DNA from: Chloromonas sp. AAM2
Taxonomy: Eukaryota; Chlorophyta; Chlorophyceae; Chlamydomonadales; Chlamydomonadaceae
NCBI GenBank assembly: GCA_004335635.1
Contig: QAXH01002973.1
Location: 1-64,000 of the forward strand
Direction of reading: 5' to 3'
Length of the DNA: 64,000 nt
Numbering within the stretch: the first letter of the stretch is position 1; each line of letters starts with the position of its first letter. The notes below the pieces were generated by a model. It saw nothing but the letters and a program-made list of their open reading frames with translations, made no database searches and was not told the DNA's origin. Made by a program: the position numbers and the translations under genes. Positions 23,201-36,900 of this stretch are shown piece after piece.

Positions 23201-26200
23201 GCCCTTAGAGTGTCAGCAGCCTCACTCAGTCCGCATGGTACACAGCAAACACCGGCTGATGCCCTGGAATGTTTTTACTGAGATGCAGGGTGGTGCACGA
23301 AGCAAAAACAAAAGGTCAGGTGCTGAATGATGAGGCAAGAGCACAAGACCAGAAATGCTCATACGTCTGGTGCTCCGACCATTGTGCTTACCGTTGTGCT
23401 GTTGGTGTCTCTCTCCGTGTTTGCCTTTGGAAACTCCGCATCCAGGTTGGATGAAGACCGCCCGCCCAAGTTGTCTGCACACTCTTTCGCCTTCCTTTTC
23501 CGCAGCACCCAGGCCATTGCCAGGCCACACAGCAGCGCTCCACCCACCGCACCACCCACCACACAGCCCACAATCACGCCCGCAGTGACACCCTTGCTGG
23601 TGCCAGTGCTGCCAGGCGCAGCGTACATGCCTAGCAGGCGTGGGCAGCTCTGATACAGAACTAGCCGAGCTTCAAAACCCTGAGGACCTTGGCCTTCTGG
23701 TCTGCGGATGGGACGACCAGAAAGCAGGAGACACAGTTCGTATGCTTAGCAACGAAGACGTGCAACATTGATGAGTCAAATGTTTACTCAGTTATCAGTG
23801 TTGTAGAGTATAAAGTAAAATGCGCATGCAGAGCCAAGCAGGTGTGCAGCACTGATGTGTCCTGTGTCTAGGCAAGTACAGGCTGGTGGCAGGGCAGATC
23901 ATACCACCATCAGTACGCCAGCTTGTGAGAGATTTGACAGCTTGACCAATAAGCAGTATACAGCGTGGTAGCTGAACAAAGCTTGAGTTTGGGTTAGCAA
24001 CACGCCCTGTTATGCGTACCTTATGAAGATGTTAGTGGCGTTGACACCCCAACCAACAAACTCGTACAGTATCACACCCGGGACCGGATCTGCATTGTTG
24101 AAGTCGCTTGCAACGAGCGCTGAAATGTCCGTCCGCAATGCCTCCGCATGTGCCAAGACAGACTCCCCGACACAGCCACTGATGCTTGATGGTTTGTCTT
24201 CAAGGGCGAGCGTGAGCAGGGCTAGGAAGTCGCTTGTGGGAAGGAGCATGGTGACGTTGGCTAGGCCGATGTGGAGCGTGTTGGGTTCAGAGGCGGGTGG
24301 GCTGAAGGCAGCCAATGGAAAGGCGGAGGAGGGGGGAGTGCGGGTGGGGGAGCCAGGGGCCAGGGGCAAAGGACGCTGTGCAAAGCCCGTCACCACCTGA
24401 AAGCAGGCAGCCGGTGAGAAGACGTGATGGGCTGTAGGAGTGTGCCACAATCACGCAGGACGCAGGGCGCCACTGGTCCTCGCATGCTTCAAGGGATGGC
24501 AAACAAGATCACAGGCAGCTGCCAAGTGTGTAGCAAATTGCGGACTGACCTGGCTCAATTCACAGCTGCATATTTTATACGTTCCTGCTTGCAGTAGTAT
24601 TTGAGTGATGAGGCAGCACCTGATAACCTGGTAATACAGTGGTGCTGTGATTTGACGGCCCTTGTCCTGGGGCATAAGACACCAACCACACTCACAGCTA
24701 GTGCGCATGTGCACCAGCACGTCTATCGTGCCGGAGCAATGCATGTGCCTCACCATGTACTGGAGGTAGAGCCTGGCTCCGGGCCGCAGTGTGAGCAGCC
24801 CAATCCAGCCGCCCAGATCCAGCTGTGTGAAGATCTGCGGGTCGCGGCGGCTCTCACTGCAAACAACAGAGCAGCAGGACGCGTCAATTCAGTGCTTTAG
24901 CAGCAGCAGACCTTTCCTGTATGCCGTGGGTGTCTGCAAAGACGTCAGGAGGGGCATGCTCCCAGCAACAGGCGCTGTAGAGGTCAAACATCCACCCACT
25001 GAGACTGCATAGCTGGATGATGTTCAAATCATGGTTATAAACCTGGTGCACCGCCACCATTCTTGCTCGTATACATTACGCTGGATTGTGGCAAGACGCG
25101 ATACAAGACTTGACAGCTCATGGTTCACGGTGACAGGAGGCACCAAGGCGCAGTGGCAAACGACTTGCTGGTCCATGTGCTTGCCAAGCGTGTGCGTGTA
25201 CAGTACACTTGTCCCCAACTAGCAATGGCCAATAACTACTTGAAGGGGTCCGTGTGCCTGTGACAGTACCGTATCAGCCTCACATGGGTGGCCCCGCCAG
25301 CAGCAGTGGGCCGTGCAGTGGGCCGTATGTCGGCAGCAGCGGCACGGCCGACAGCAGCGCAGTGCCGCTCAGGAGCACACAGGGGGGGCCGCGCTGCATG
25401 GCAGGGCAGGCAACAGAGAGGAAAGGGTGCGCGGAAAAAGCATCATGGAAATGAGACGATCGAGGGCGTGCTCTGGCAGTGTAACACTTGGGGGCGCTGC
25501 GGACAAGGCAGGCAACGGAAGGCTGGCAGGCAGAAGCAGCTGTTACATTGCAGGTATTGAGACTTGCACTTGGATTGGCTGTTTTATCTTTTCCGCCCAG
25601 ACAAAAGAGCAAACCGACCCCACAGTTCCACCTCTTCTGGCCAGTGTGGCGCACCGCCCCCATCCCACTCACAAAGGCATTGGTTGGTGTTTCCTCTGCC
25701 CCCAGCTTGATCGCTTCCTGCAGTGCCGCCACCCATGCCAGCGTATCAGCCGTCAGCCACAGAGGCGCAATAGGATCCACCTGTACAGTGGAAGGTGGGA
25801 CGGAGCGATTGCACACATTGCATCCACTGGCGCACCCACTGGCATCATTGCAGGGCAGGCGGGCAAAGCAGTGGCGGCCGCGCTCCGTCATCCTCCCCAT
25901 CCCTCCTTGCGTTCCTTGGCACATTGGCACTCCGCCGGCTTTGCTCAGGAGCTGAAGGGTGGAACTGACCGGCATGACCATGCTACACAGGCGCCCGTGT
26001 TCAGCTTGAAACGTAACTAAAGTGTTGTTATCCTGCCTGTGCGCAGCTCCTGTGTGCTGTTCAGGGACGTGCTTCACAGACGCCCAGCAGGTATTTTGCC
26101 TCCTGCCCGCGTCCTGTACAAGTCGACGCTGAACTGATCTTTGTTAATCCTTGTATTGAATACGTTGTTCACCCTTGTTGCTAATTGTTTTGCTTGTAGT

Positions 26201-28838
26201 ATGTTTCACTCACCACCCACAGAGCCCAGCGCCTACCCAGCACTGCTTGCACCCTACGTGCTGTTCCCGGTCTCGCACACCTTTGCCATGACCATGCTCT
26301 GGGGCACCAGCGAGCCGTTGCAGAAGCGTGGCGGCTGCAGGGTGCCGGCCGCCCGCATGGCCGCAATCACAGGGTCGCCCTGGTTGTTGATGGATGCAAA
26401 CGTCACGTTGCGCCCAGTCGCGGAGGCAAGCACGAACTCCTTCGCCACCAGTGCGTACTCAGTGCGCAGAAGCACAGAAGCCTGCAGTGCCAACAACCAG
26501 CCATGGGGCAGGCATGGCAAGCTGGTCGTCTGGAATCAAACCCACGATGGCTCAAGAGCCACGCAAGCATAAGCCCGTGTAAGCATAAGCAATGGCAACA
26601 GACAAGGCCCGGCTTGCCAACTTGAGCCAGTGTGCCCTGGACAAATGCAGGCGCTGCCGCCTCAACAGGCTACGTTTGGCAGCAGGACAGCACATAATCA
26701 TGGTTCATTCAACACACCTGGCACAGACGACATCATGGCACGCAGCATGCAGGCGGCGCAGGTGTGCTACTATCCGTGTTATGAGGTGCGAGGTATAGTC
26801 ACAGTCTTCATTTTGTTCACAGCTGCATGCCCTACAGCGAGCGCATACCTGGGTGGAGGGAAACGCGCCAATGATGGGCCATGCCAGCTCAACCACTGCA
26901 CACAGCAGGTGAAGCAAGACACCATGTCAAGTACGGATCCAGCGCAGGCCAGACACAGCTCCCGGCCCCAAGGCCAAGTACAACGAACCAGCTCCGTTGC
27001 AAGCCGCCAATCATGACTGCGAGCCTGTGCAGGGATGGTGGGGCCGGCCAGTGGACGATCGCGTGCTGTGTTCCAAATTAACACAGGCGGCCTGCTAGGC
27101 AATGGAAAGATTTGGAATTGGCTGCCCTGCTTAACCTGCCATTCACAGCTGGCTGGGCAGTCTGATGGTGAAAGGCACCTATCAGTGTTGTCCACCAACA
27201 CGCACAGCTCAAGGATGTGGGCCGCACCACTGATGTGCCCTCATGCGTTTCTGATCACATACCGTACGGTTCATATCTCATCTCGCAGGGCGCAAAATGA
27301 TATTTAATAAGCACGGTCCAGCAGGTTCCGCACCCGTATCAGTGATTATCTGTCGCACAGGCGTTATCAAAGCGGAAAATCCGCTAAAACAAAGGCAAAA
27401 AATTGGGAAAAAGGCGCAGAAATTGAAAAACAGTCATCAAACATCCTTGCAGAATTTCCGCAGAAAGCCAAAAAAACGGGTTTTTGATCCCGCACCCTCA
27501 AACAGGCAATTATTGATCGTGGGATGAGATGTGCACCGTACGGTACGTCATGTGCCTGTGCTACATGGATTGCTGCTCGACCCACATGCTGTGAAGGGCG
27601 TGGACTGAAACAACTTGATGTAAGCGTACACTCCAAGGTCCGCCTGCCGCCCATAGATCGTCAGGTTGGTGTAAACGTGGCTGGAAATGAATCTGAAAGC
27701 CGGGCCAGGGCAATGGGTGCATGCACGTCACGAACAATACCTTTCAAGAGCACTGCTGTGACGACCACGATCAAGTGTGCATAGTCAGTCAGGGGCAGGT
27801 CAGGTTGTGTGCTCGAACTGCGGTAGTCCGGTAGCCAAGCCTTGCCAGGCTCTGCCGCCCAGTTTCAGCCCCGTGCCTTGACCCCGAGTCCCGGCTGTAC
27901 ATTTACCATTCAGCCAGGCTGGCTGTTCCACTGTGACGCTGCCCGTGTATGGCTGCAAGAACATCACACCACTACACTCGACTTCGGTTGCAGATAGTCG
28001 GTGCCCTACCCACCTGCTCTTGTTGAAAAGGGAAACACCCAAACTCGTGTGATAGTAAATTGGTTTGCCAGGGAGTGTGTTGAGGACTAGCGTCTGCTCG
28101 CACATGTTGATCATGCTGAACCCTGCGCGGGCAGGGCACGTCAGCACACGCGCCATTTGCATGCGGACTGGTTGTCAATGGAGTCAGCAAAGAGCCATGT
28201 GTCATCTGATGCAGCATGTTTTTGAACGGCGCCAGCAATCAATGCATGTATGCTGGTCTGGCCCTTGCGTATGGTGTAATATTATATTAGTACGTGTATT
28301 ATGGCCAGTTTACAAGCCATTGCTAGTAGATTGCAAACAAGCATACCCACAAAGTTAGCACGCACATTTAAATTCATACACTTGGTGCTGCAACCTGCAT
28401 CCTGCTTCACCAATCTCAACTAAACAGATTGAGTCTGCTGGGCTGAACTTTGGCGTGATACGTACCTTCAAGGAACAGCTTGGCACTTCCTGAGAATGGC
28501 CCGAAGCCTGTTTGGTATGCAGCATCAAAGACTGTGCTTGTTGGGTCGGCTGAAGCTTGGACAGTCAAACTGCCGCTGCTGTAGGGTGTGTGGCCTGGGC
28601 TAACCAGGGCGCTGAAAGCTGTGATGTTCACGCCTTGTAGGCTTGTGGTGCCAGGACCAGGCAGCAGGATGGTCATGTGAGCATGGTCACGCCGACCCCA
28701 GTCTGCGACCAAGTCTGCAAACTCTTGGCCTGTCCTTGCCAGCATGGGGGCATCCTGAGCATGGCTGCCAGGGCCATGGCTGCTTGCTGCCAGGGCCAAG
28801 ACCAGCAATGCACGAATGTACATATGCCGTTTAGTCAT
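17233..28838 (-). CDS. Receptor-like protein kinase (signal peptide, ectodomain, one TM, TKL kinase)
   Basis: Starts at 28838 with a signal peptide (YIRALLVLALAASS, cleavage near SHAQ). Ectodomain exons include 28838-28466, 28122-28014, 27971-27907, about 27690-27600, 26481-26258, 25780-25673, 25393-25284, 24856-24754 and 24396-24020; it resembles algal secreted sensor domains but no fold is certain. Exon 23608-23392 has one membrane helix (VIVGCVVGGAVGGALLCGL) and a stop-transfer RKRK. A Gln/His-rich juxtamembrane linker fills 22676-22094. The kinase runs in exons 21806-21762, 21449-21398 (VGRGAWGLVF glycine loop), 21039-21002 (VALK lysine), 20734-20648 (helix C, AIMEAALAASLGHRNV), 20195-20112, 19704-19615, 18942-18867, 18702-18626 (HGDLKPGNVLL), 18513-18427 (DFGLSAR and GTPYYVAPE), 18151-18090 (SDMWSFGVLMW), 17785-17660 and 17335-17233 (CLQRDPHKRPTAAQAL, stop). 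Kinase exon phases all join. Unresolved joins remain near 27.9-26.5, 26.2-25.8 and 23.4-23.0 kb. The catalytic Lys, Glu and both Asp are present, so it should be active. The ligand is unknown. Confidence 0.88.
20262..20470 (+). repeat. 22-nt minisatellite, about nine copies, kinase intron
   Basis: Units contain CCTTTGAGCACACATG and are nearly identical, with a 6-nt insertion before the last two. They lie in the intron between the exons at 20734-20648 and 20195-20112. The period is not a multiple of three, so open frames read through it are artefacts. Confidence 0.95.
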
Positions 28839-30912
28839 CTGAATCGTCTAAATCACCGTCCGTGGAAGACGACAACTGATGAGCTGCAGACATTGACCAG
28901 GTTTTTACCGCACATGTCTGAGTAGTGCTGAGCCGCTGGTCTCATTGATGGTTGCGGGTCTGCAACTGCGAACCCGGGGATGCCAAGCCTGCAACGTTCT
29001 ACAACTGCGTTTGCAGCGTGCCTGAGTGTGTAAGGCGTTTCGCAAATCCTGTTGACGAGAAAACGGGGAAACCACTGCATTGTTTGATTGGCAAGGCACG
29101 ACGCACGTCACACGAAGCACGGAAAGCAGCATGTTCTGCCCGCAACCCAAGAACGGTCCTGGCGTCCTTCGGACGTACAGCACGGTTTGGGTTACTCCGC
29201 CTTTTGAATCCCCGTCCTCTGAATTCCCATTCGAGGCCGGTAACAATTGTAAGGGCAACCTCGAAGGGCGATCACAATTACAAGGGCGATAACCATGTCC
29301 TGAATAATTGCGTGTTGAGCATGTCATTCATGTCATTGACTGACCACTGCAGGTTTTGAACCTTGACGTGCGGCGTCTTGACCAGCAATGGTTCAACTCC
29401 ACTGTATCAATCAAGCATGGATCTGCATACCACACTACTGGTGACTAATCCGCCATAATCTGCACTCAACACAGGCACACGGGGCTCCAAAAAAAGCCGC
29501 GCAGACTCAGTGGGTGGGCTCAACGTGATCCGGTTTTCCTTTACAGCTACCATGAAAAGCTGTCACCAGTCCTAAGGAACTACAAACCGTTACAGCAGTG
29601 CCTTGCTAGAGACATAAGCCAGCGCAAAGGTACTTGTCCAAAATCAACTGTGACGCACCAGCATGCTGTTAAAAACCTTGACGCAAGCTAACAACTGATG
29701 CAAACATGAAGCGGCCAACAAAAAAAGCACCACGCATGCCGCACAACAGAGAGTGTAGGAAACACCCACCATGTTTTCCATATGTTTCATGAGCAGTGCT
29801 CTCCTGAACGTGCTGTGAATGCCTGCCAGGCATGGTTCAACCATTTGATCATTTGCACACATGGGGCGCGCAATATCATCCAGGCTCTTTTCGTGGGTGC
29901 CGAATGCAAACTTATGATTGCTGACTTGTACCCTTTGCATTGCAATGGCCGCCTCTGTCCTCTGGCGGCTGGCTTGCACAGCATGAGCTCTGCCATGATG
30001 CTCACGCACTTGCATCTTGAACTGCTTCATGCGGGCCAACTGCCGATAACATTCGTTTATGTTGGAGACATTGCAAGCACGCATGAGCCTGGACGACACC
30101 CTGGAGATACCCAAGCAGGACAGTGAGGTTAAGACCTGTCACTTGTACGTCCTGTTGTGAGTGGTGGTGCTCGAGAGAGGATGTGTGTCGTGGGCGCCTG
30201 ATTGGTATTCTCTGCTTGCCCTGGCCTTAGGACCTGTGAAGCTGACCCTGAGATTGTTCTGCGTGTGCCTGCTCAACACAAGAAGCCTTTGTGTGCGAAT
30301 GTCGCCACCTTGGTTTGTCTGGGTTTGTGCTATTGTCCGCTCTTGTATAGGTAGGTAGGACGCGCTGATGTGTTCTTGTGGGTGTAGTGGGCACTTCATT
30401 GATATATACTGTGCGAGCCCATGATGAAGAATTATGGCGCTAAAATTATAGAATTGATGAAGAATAATGGCGCTTGACGCACGGCAACTGCTTGAGCAGG
30501 GTTAACCTCTTGCCGTTCCTTGCCTTGACTGAAAGAACCACCAGCATCCTTGCCTGCGCCACCGTGAAAGCTGGCGTGACTGGCAATCCCAGACACGAGC
30601 ATTCTGAGGCTGCATTCAATATTGCATGGACTTTGTAGTTGTTTCGTACATATCAGGACAAAGTGTGTGTTGAGGATAGCGAATCGGTACCAGCACCAAC
30701 CTCCTCTGACAGCTCCGGACTGATGGACAGGGCACCTGTCATGTGCTCACATCAGAATGTTCCGGAATGCTAACAGGAGACATCAAGTGTGCTAATGTCC
30801 AGCTATGAAATGGCACAAACATACTGCACTGTCACTCCCTCCGCTGCACATACATGCTGCATTTAGGGAAATCCCCAAGGTCTGAATCAACTGTCCCAAT
30901 TGCTGGCTGCTT
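28839..30912. other. Intergenic; no firm gene
   Basis: This holds the promoter side of the receptor kinase (near 28839) and the 3' flank of the SbcD-SbcC gene (near 30912). A 156-codon frame on the minus strand at 30114-29644 ends in a hydrophobic stretch (CAACVVLFLLAASC), but I recognise no family and similar-length chance frames are common here. A 21-nt direct repeat (around ATGAAGAATAATGGCGCT) occurs twice at about 30422-30474. Confidence 0.45.
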
Positions 30913-33900
30913 TCACGCCAACGCCATTTCCCTTGCCGGCGCCTGCCTGGTGCTCTCAGACCGCCGAGCCCCATTCTCTTCTACCACGTGTGCGTAGCGC
31001 CTGTTCTTGACAACAGTGTCCACACCAGAAAACTCCTGCGCAATTATACATAAGCGCGCCAGGGACTGTTTGTTTGTTCTGTGCCCCACCAGCTAGGCAA
31101 CACACTGATGACATGTTGCAACGCTCCTGCTTGCATGACACGTGTTGGCTCCTGCTCAAATGCTGCGAAAGCAACGCACAACAAGTTGACCTGTTCTAGG
31201 ATGGCAAGTCGTGCTCGCCATGTGTAATTACAACCACTGCCCCTGGTCGCACAGGCCCTTGCCTCCGTCTGCCTCCCTTCGTGACGCCCACACCCCTACC
31301 TGTGACAGCACATAGCTCTGCGACTGCGCGACCACCAGGGTAGTTTCATGCGCCTCGTTGCGCAGAATGTCGGCCATTCTCCGGCACCCGTCCACATCCA
31401 GCTGCTGTAGGCCCTGTAGCAATCATGTCAGCACAACCAGCATCAAAGTCCTCGAGTAAGCCACACCCGCTGTTAGCACACCGGTACCAGTAAGCTGAAC
31501 CAGCCACTCCCACAATCAGCACAACCAGCATCAGTTTCTTCAGTCAGCTACACCCGCAGTCAGCGCACTCCATTGGTATCACGTCTGCTCAAACACTCAA
31601 GTCAAAGGCAGTCAGTAAACATGTCCATGTAAATCGCACATACACTGCACCTCAAGTTCCCAGCACGGCAGTGACTGTGTTCCTATGCTATATCAGTTAT
31701 AACTCGCGTGCACACCTCGTCTAGCACCAGCAGATTGCACGAGAGCTTGCCCTTGTCGCGGATCAGCGCTGAGAAGCCCAGTGCCAGTGCTAGCGCCACA
31801 CGGCGCCGCTCGCCCCCGCTGAGCTGCGTGAGGTCGCGACGCACCGGCCGGCTGCCGTCAGGGTGCTTGGACCAAACAATCTGCAGCGGGACAAGAGCAG
31901 CAGGAATGAACAGGCATGACCTGCACTACTCAAATGACTCCCGAGGATCAGTTGCAAACTCACAGGGTGCGCAGCATGACAACAATCCAGCGTTTGGTTT
32001 GACCGTCACTGGCATGCACAAGCAGGTGACATGTCGACACGTGATCAGCTAAGCTCCTCTGCCCACCTTCTCAATCTGTTCCCGTGCACCAGTGGTGTCC
32101 GCCGCCGCCTCCTCCGTGTCAGATCCGTCCGAGGGACTCCTCCGCGCTGCCTTGGCGCCGGGGCGGTAGGCGTTCAGCTCAAGCGTGAGGGTGTCGCTCA
32201 GCATGGCCAGGTAGGCAGCCGCTCTACAACCAAGCAAACAAGCACAGGAGACGCAGGCCATACATGTGCAAGGCAGTCATTGGCCCTTTCTACACAGTGC
32301 TGGCAACGCAGGGGTCGGTGGGGGGGATGGGGTTGGGGGGCGGTATTTCTGCAGAAATCAGTGAACCCCCAAAATTGAACGTCCAGACATCAGCTTCCCA
32401 CATTTTTCACAACTGGCCCTGACCGTATGCAACCAGATGATGCCATGCTGCAACACGCCACAACATATACATTTGGACCAAATCGCTGCAAAACCATCAC
32501 CCCACGCCTGCAACTGTATGCCACAGAAGAAAAAAGCTGGTTGTATGTCAAGGGCGGTGGTAACCCATGTGTCCCAATGCCCAAGCTGTACAATCAGTTC
32601 AACCAATGGGACCTTCATCAAAACAAGAAGTAGGCCAGCCACCTGCATTAGTAGGCAAACTTTTTTGTTGTTGTGTGAACAGCTGTAGAACCGCCATACC
32701 ACATGGCGGTCCTCTCACCGTTCCTCGAGGTGTTTGAGCACCCCCTCCAGCACAAAGCTCTGAATGCCCTCCCGACCCAGCGCCTTCTGAGCCTCTACGA
32801 GCGCGTCCCGCTGCGACCGACGCTCATCCAGCTGAGCCCGGGCCGCCTCGAGCTCAGCGACCTTGGCATCAAACGCCTTGTTCTCCCTGCAACATGAGCA
32901 GAAGACGGTAACCATGGCCACACAGGACAACTTGGTCATGACGCAGGGCAGAATATGACTTTCTCAATCGCTCTTCAACTTCATCTTGCTAGCTTTGTGT
33001 TCAGCCCACACAGCAAATGACAAATGAGACAGACACAGGATAAGATAGCATGTGTGGTGGACGAGGCAGACATGAACAGGGTCGCTCTTGAACTCTACCT
33101 TGCAATCTTAGCGTTGAAACCCGGCAGATGACAATTGAAACAGACACACTGCATTGAACTAGGCTCCAGCCATGGAAGGAATGAGAAAGCGAGCAGATCG
33201 AATTCCTATTTGATGATCGCCATTGATGCACACAGTGCCGCGGCCCCTGGCCTAACTGCCCAGAGCTTGCCCGCCAAGCTCGAGTAGCACATGCTGACTG
33301 CTTTGCACATGCCGTGACATGCTTGCCCCAGTGCATGACCAGCCTTGTCCCTCCTGCAGCATCCCTTGGCACGCACCATTCCAGCCTGCTTTGCTCTTTG
33401 TTCTCCCTCATCTCTTCCGCTTGCAACTCCTGCTTGGCCTGCTCTAGCTGCTGCAATGCCTGCCCTGCCTCCCTGATCGCTGACTCAACCGGCACCAGCG
33501 CCTTCGCCATTTCCAACACAGCCGCCTCCACCTCTTTGCCGCTCACACCTGTGATGTGTGCAGGATCAAATTAGCTCCTGGTGTGCTGCACAGCGAATCC
33601 GGCACGTGACCAACTGTTTGAGGCATTCCATTGTGCTGCTGGACAAGAAGCTCTGCATCCAGAGCCACCTATCACCTCCATGATCACCGACACTGCAGCA
33701 ACGCTACATCATGTGTGGGCATTGACAACCTGACGATAAGAGCGTGATCAGCATTGACCCCTTGACACTGAAAAAAGCGCCTCAAAGCAAGGGCACAAAA
33801 ATTGCGACAAGTGCATCACAAACGGCAAGAGGTTGAGGCGAATGCTGCGCCAACCGCCAGTAGAGCAAGGACTGGAGGTGGGATGTCGTGCACTAACAAG

Positions 33901-36900
33901 CAATTGAACAAGCAAGCCAACCAGCAGGTCAGAGCATCAGCATACCTTCTGCGACGGGCCCTCCTGACGCCGTCACATCAGACTCGCCAAACACATCTGG
34001 CGCAGGCTGCTGCAGAACCAACTGGTGCTTCTGGTTGTATTCCAGTACTGCTCTGTGCCACTGGACCATCTGATCCTTGACCATGTTGAGGGAGGTCAGC
34101 TTCCTCCTGGCTTCTCGCTCACGTGTTTGGTAGTCTGCACTCGCCTCCTGCACCTGCTGCTCATGCCGTGTCTGGATCTCTTTCACTTCACTTCGCCATG
34201 CCTGCTCTCGTTGCCTGCACACAGGTTTCAGAATAAATCCTCTCAATCCCCACAGTCCTTTCAATCCCCACAGTCCTTTCAATCCCCACTGTCCTTTCAA
34301 TCCCCACTGTCCTCTCAATCCTTTCAATCCCCACAGTCCTTTCAATCCCCACTGTCCTCTCAATCCTTCTAATCCCCACAGTTCCTCTCAATCCCCACAG
34401 TTCCCCGGACTTGCCTCGTTGCCTGCACACAGGTTTGACAATAACTCCTTTCCATCCCCACTGTGAACACAGAGACTACTGTGAGCATGACGGCTGATGG
34501 TACCAGTGCGCTGGTCATTGTGGATTTAGAACTGGAACAGCCATCCTCGTGGCTACACCACACACGCCACACTTGCAGCAGCTGATGATTGCAATCCACG
34601 AAGCTGGAAGTTCTTCAGCTTCTTGTTCTTCCCTTCCGTCCTTCCTAACATGTGGTGTGATGACTCAGTGCCACGTGCATCCCAGGTTTAGGCTCCCACA
34701 TGCCTATGCCCTGGCTGCCTAGTTCCGCACCTGTGAGCTTCATCCACTTCCGCCTGCTCTTGCTTTTCCCGCTTGAACTGTGCGTCCCGAGCCCACAGCT
34801 GCGCAGCCTGCACTCGCTTCTCAGCCTGATGGATGGCCTCGTCAGCCGCTGACTCAGCCACACGCTGAGCTTTCTTCTCAGCCATCATCTGCGCATGCAA
34901 GTGAAAATGCATTCAGCACCCAGGAGACCGGACAGGACGTAAACAAGAAAGGCATGCCACCTGAAGAAATTAACCGTCTGCTGCCGAGCCAATGCATCCC
35001 ACCATCAGAAATGCCCATACCACTCGAGTTGATTCTTTGGATGGAACTTTGTGCCTTTGGCACCCTGTAACACCCTCTGTCTACATGGACCAAATGCAAG
35101 CCTCACAAACCCTTACCTGGGCCGTCTAGTCACTTTCCACCCTCAGGCCTGACTCACCTCCTGATACCTGGCCTGCTGCTTGTCCCGATGCTGCGCACGC
35201 GCACGCTCACTCTCCCTCTGTGCCGCTGCGTGCCTTTCCCTTGCAGCCTGCAGTGCCGCAGCCGCCTCGTCCAGCTCTGCACGTGCCCTGCTACGCTCAA
35301 CCTGGGGCACAGGACGATTACAGACACTCAGGACTCCATCAGCTGCATTCAAACCCATTGCAAAACGTTTTCATGAAGCAGCTGTCAAGGCCCAAAGGCA
35401 GGCTGTAGCGTGCCTGATGATGCCATCAAAAACAAGCGTTGAAGCAAGGCAAGCGTCATGTGCTACGCGCCGTGACTGATTGAGACCAGCCACGCTGCTC
35501 TGGGTTTGGTTCTCTACAAGCCAAACAGATTCAAATGCTCCCTGCCAGCGTGCTCTGCCACCTCATGCCAGCTTGTGTCCTGGCCTGCTATGCAGACAGA
35601 GCTCACACACTGGGTCGGTTGAGGGAGAGAAAGAAATCTTCTTGGTGCCGGACCTGACAAAAGCCCAAAACCACAGAGCCCAAAACAAAACCCAAGTAAG
35701 AACTGGGAAATCGTCTTCACATTGTAATATAGTCCCACATTCTTTTGGTTGCACTGTCAGCTCCCACCTCTAGTTGAGCCACGTGTCTCTGCACGTGCTC
35801 CGCATCCACCAGCTGGCCGCACGTTTCACACGGTCCTCCCACTTTTAGGGCCTTGCGCTCTTCCAGCTGATCACTGATGGCCATGTAGCGCTGCTTGGCG
35901 GCCTCGTGGGCCCGTTCTGCCAGGCCCTTGGCGCGTTCACTGCCGATGGGATCCACGCCTGCATGCAGACCGGACAAGTGGCGAACAAGCAAAGGCTGAA
36001 GCACAGGAGCAGAGGTCCTGATGGATGGTTACTAAGCCTTGCAAAAGCAGAGCCTTGCAGCAGTATCGTGCCTGAAATAGCACAACTAAGTACAGCCTGC
36101 AAACAATAACATGATCCCAACAACAAGCACGAGTACACAGTTGACGATGGCTGCTACAGCATTGGCTGGCAGCCCGCACAAGGCCCTTCTGCATGTGCCA
36201 GGATGATGACATCTGCTGCCAACAGTCACGTTGTGTGATGAGGCCTGCGCAGCCTGGCGCTCACTGTAGATTGCAGCGGCCAGCTCTGCCTCCAATCGCT
36301 CTTCCTCCTTTGCAGCCTGTGCATGCAGCGCCTCCAAGGCACTCAGCGCGTCGCCCTGCTGGGCCAACAGACGCTCCAGTTCCGCCCGCAGCCTTGACTC
36401 CTCTTCCACCGCCTGCTGCTGCTGCTCCTGCTGCTGCTGCTGCTCCTGCTGCAGCTGGCCGGAGGGGGTAGGGTTCTCCTGCTCCCGCTGCTGGCGTGCC
36501 TGTTTCACGAGGGCCATGGTCTCGCTGCGTGACGGGGCGGGTGGCAGAGCGAGCTGGGGAACCACCGAGGGGCCTGCAAGAGAGAGCAACCCACACACGT
36601 GTTGTGCTGGACTGCCTGTGAAAACAACTCTGCAAGTTGGACACAGGAGAACGCACCTTGGTGTGTGCCTAGGTTGCCATTGGAACTAGAGTCGCACATG
36701 AACCAACCTGCATTTGGTACCAGGCTCGGACCTCTAAAGTCAAATCACTGCTGCCCCATCAGTTTCCTGGCAGCGGAGAATCAGCCCAGAGCTGCATCCG
36801 GCCACTTCCTTTGGTCTCAAATTATCTTTCTTTGCAATCTCCCTTGCTAAGAGCACACACCCAATCACCATCCTTGTCGCTGACCTGCAGTGACTAATGC

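Noticed and set aside
27297..27540. Basic Lys-rich plus-strand frame and AT-rich patch around 27.35-27.5 kb
   Set aside because: It lies within a receptor-kinase intron and has low complexity, with no family resemblance.
29644..30114. 156-codon frame on the minus strand with a C-terminal hydrophobic stretch
   Set aside because: No recognisable family, no supporting exon structure, and many chance frames of this length exist in the window. It is kept only as a note in the intergenic entry.
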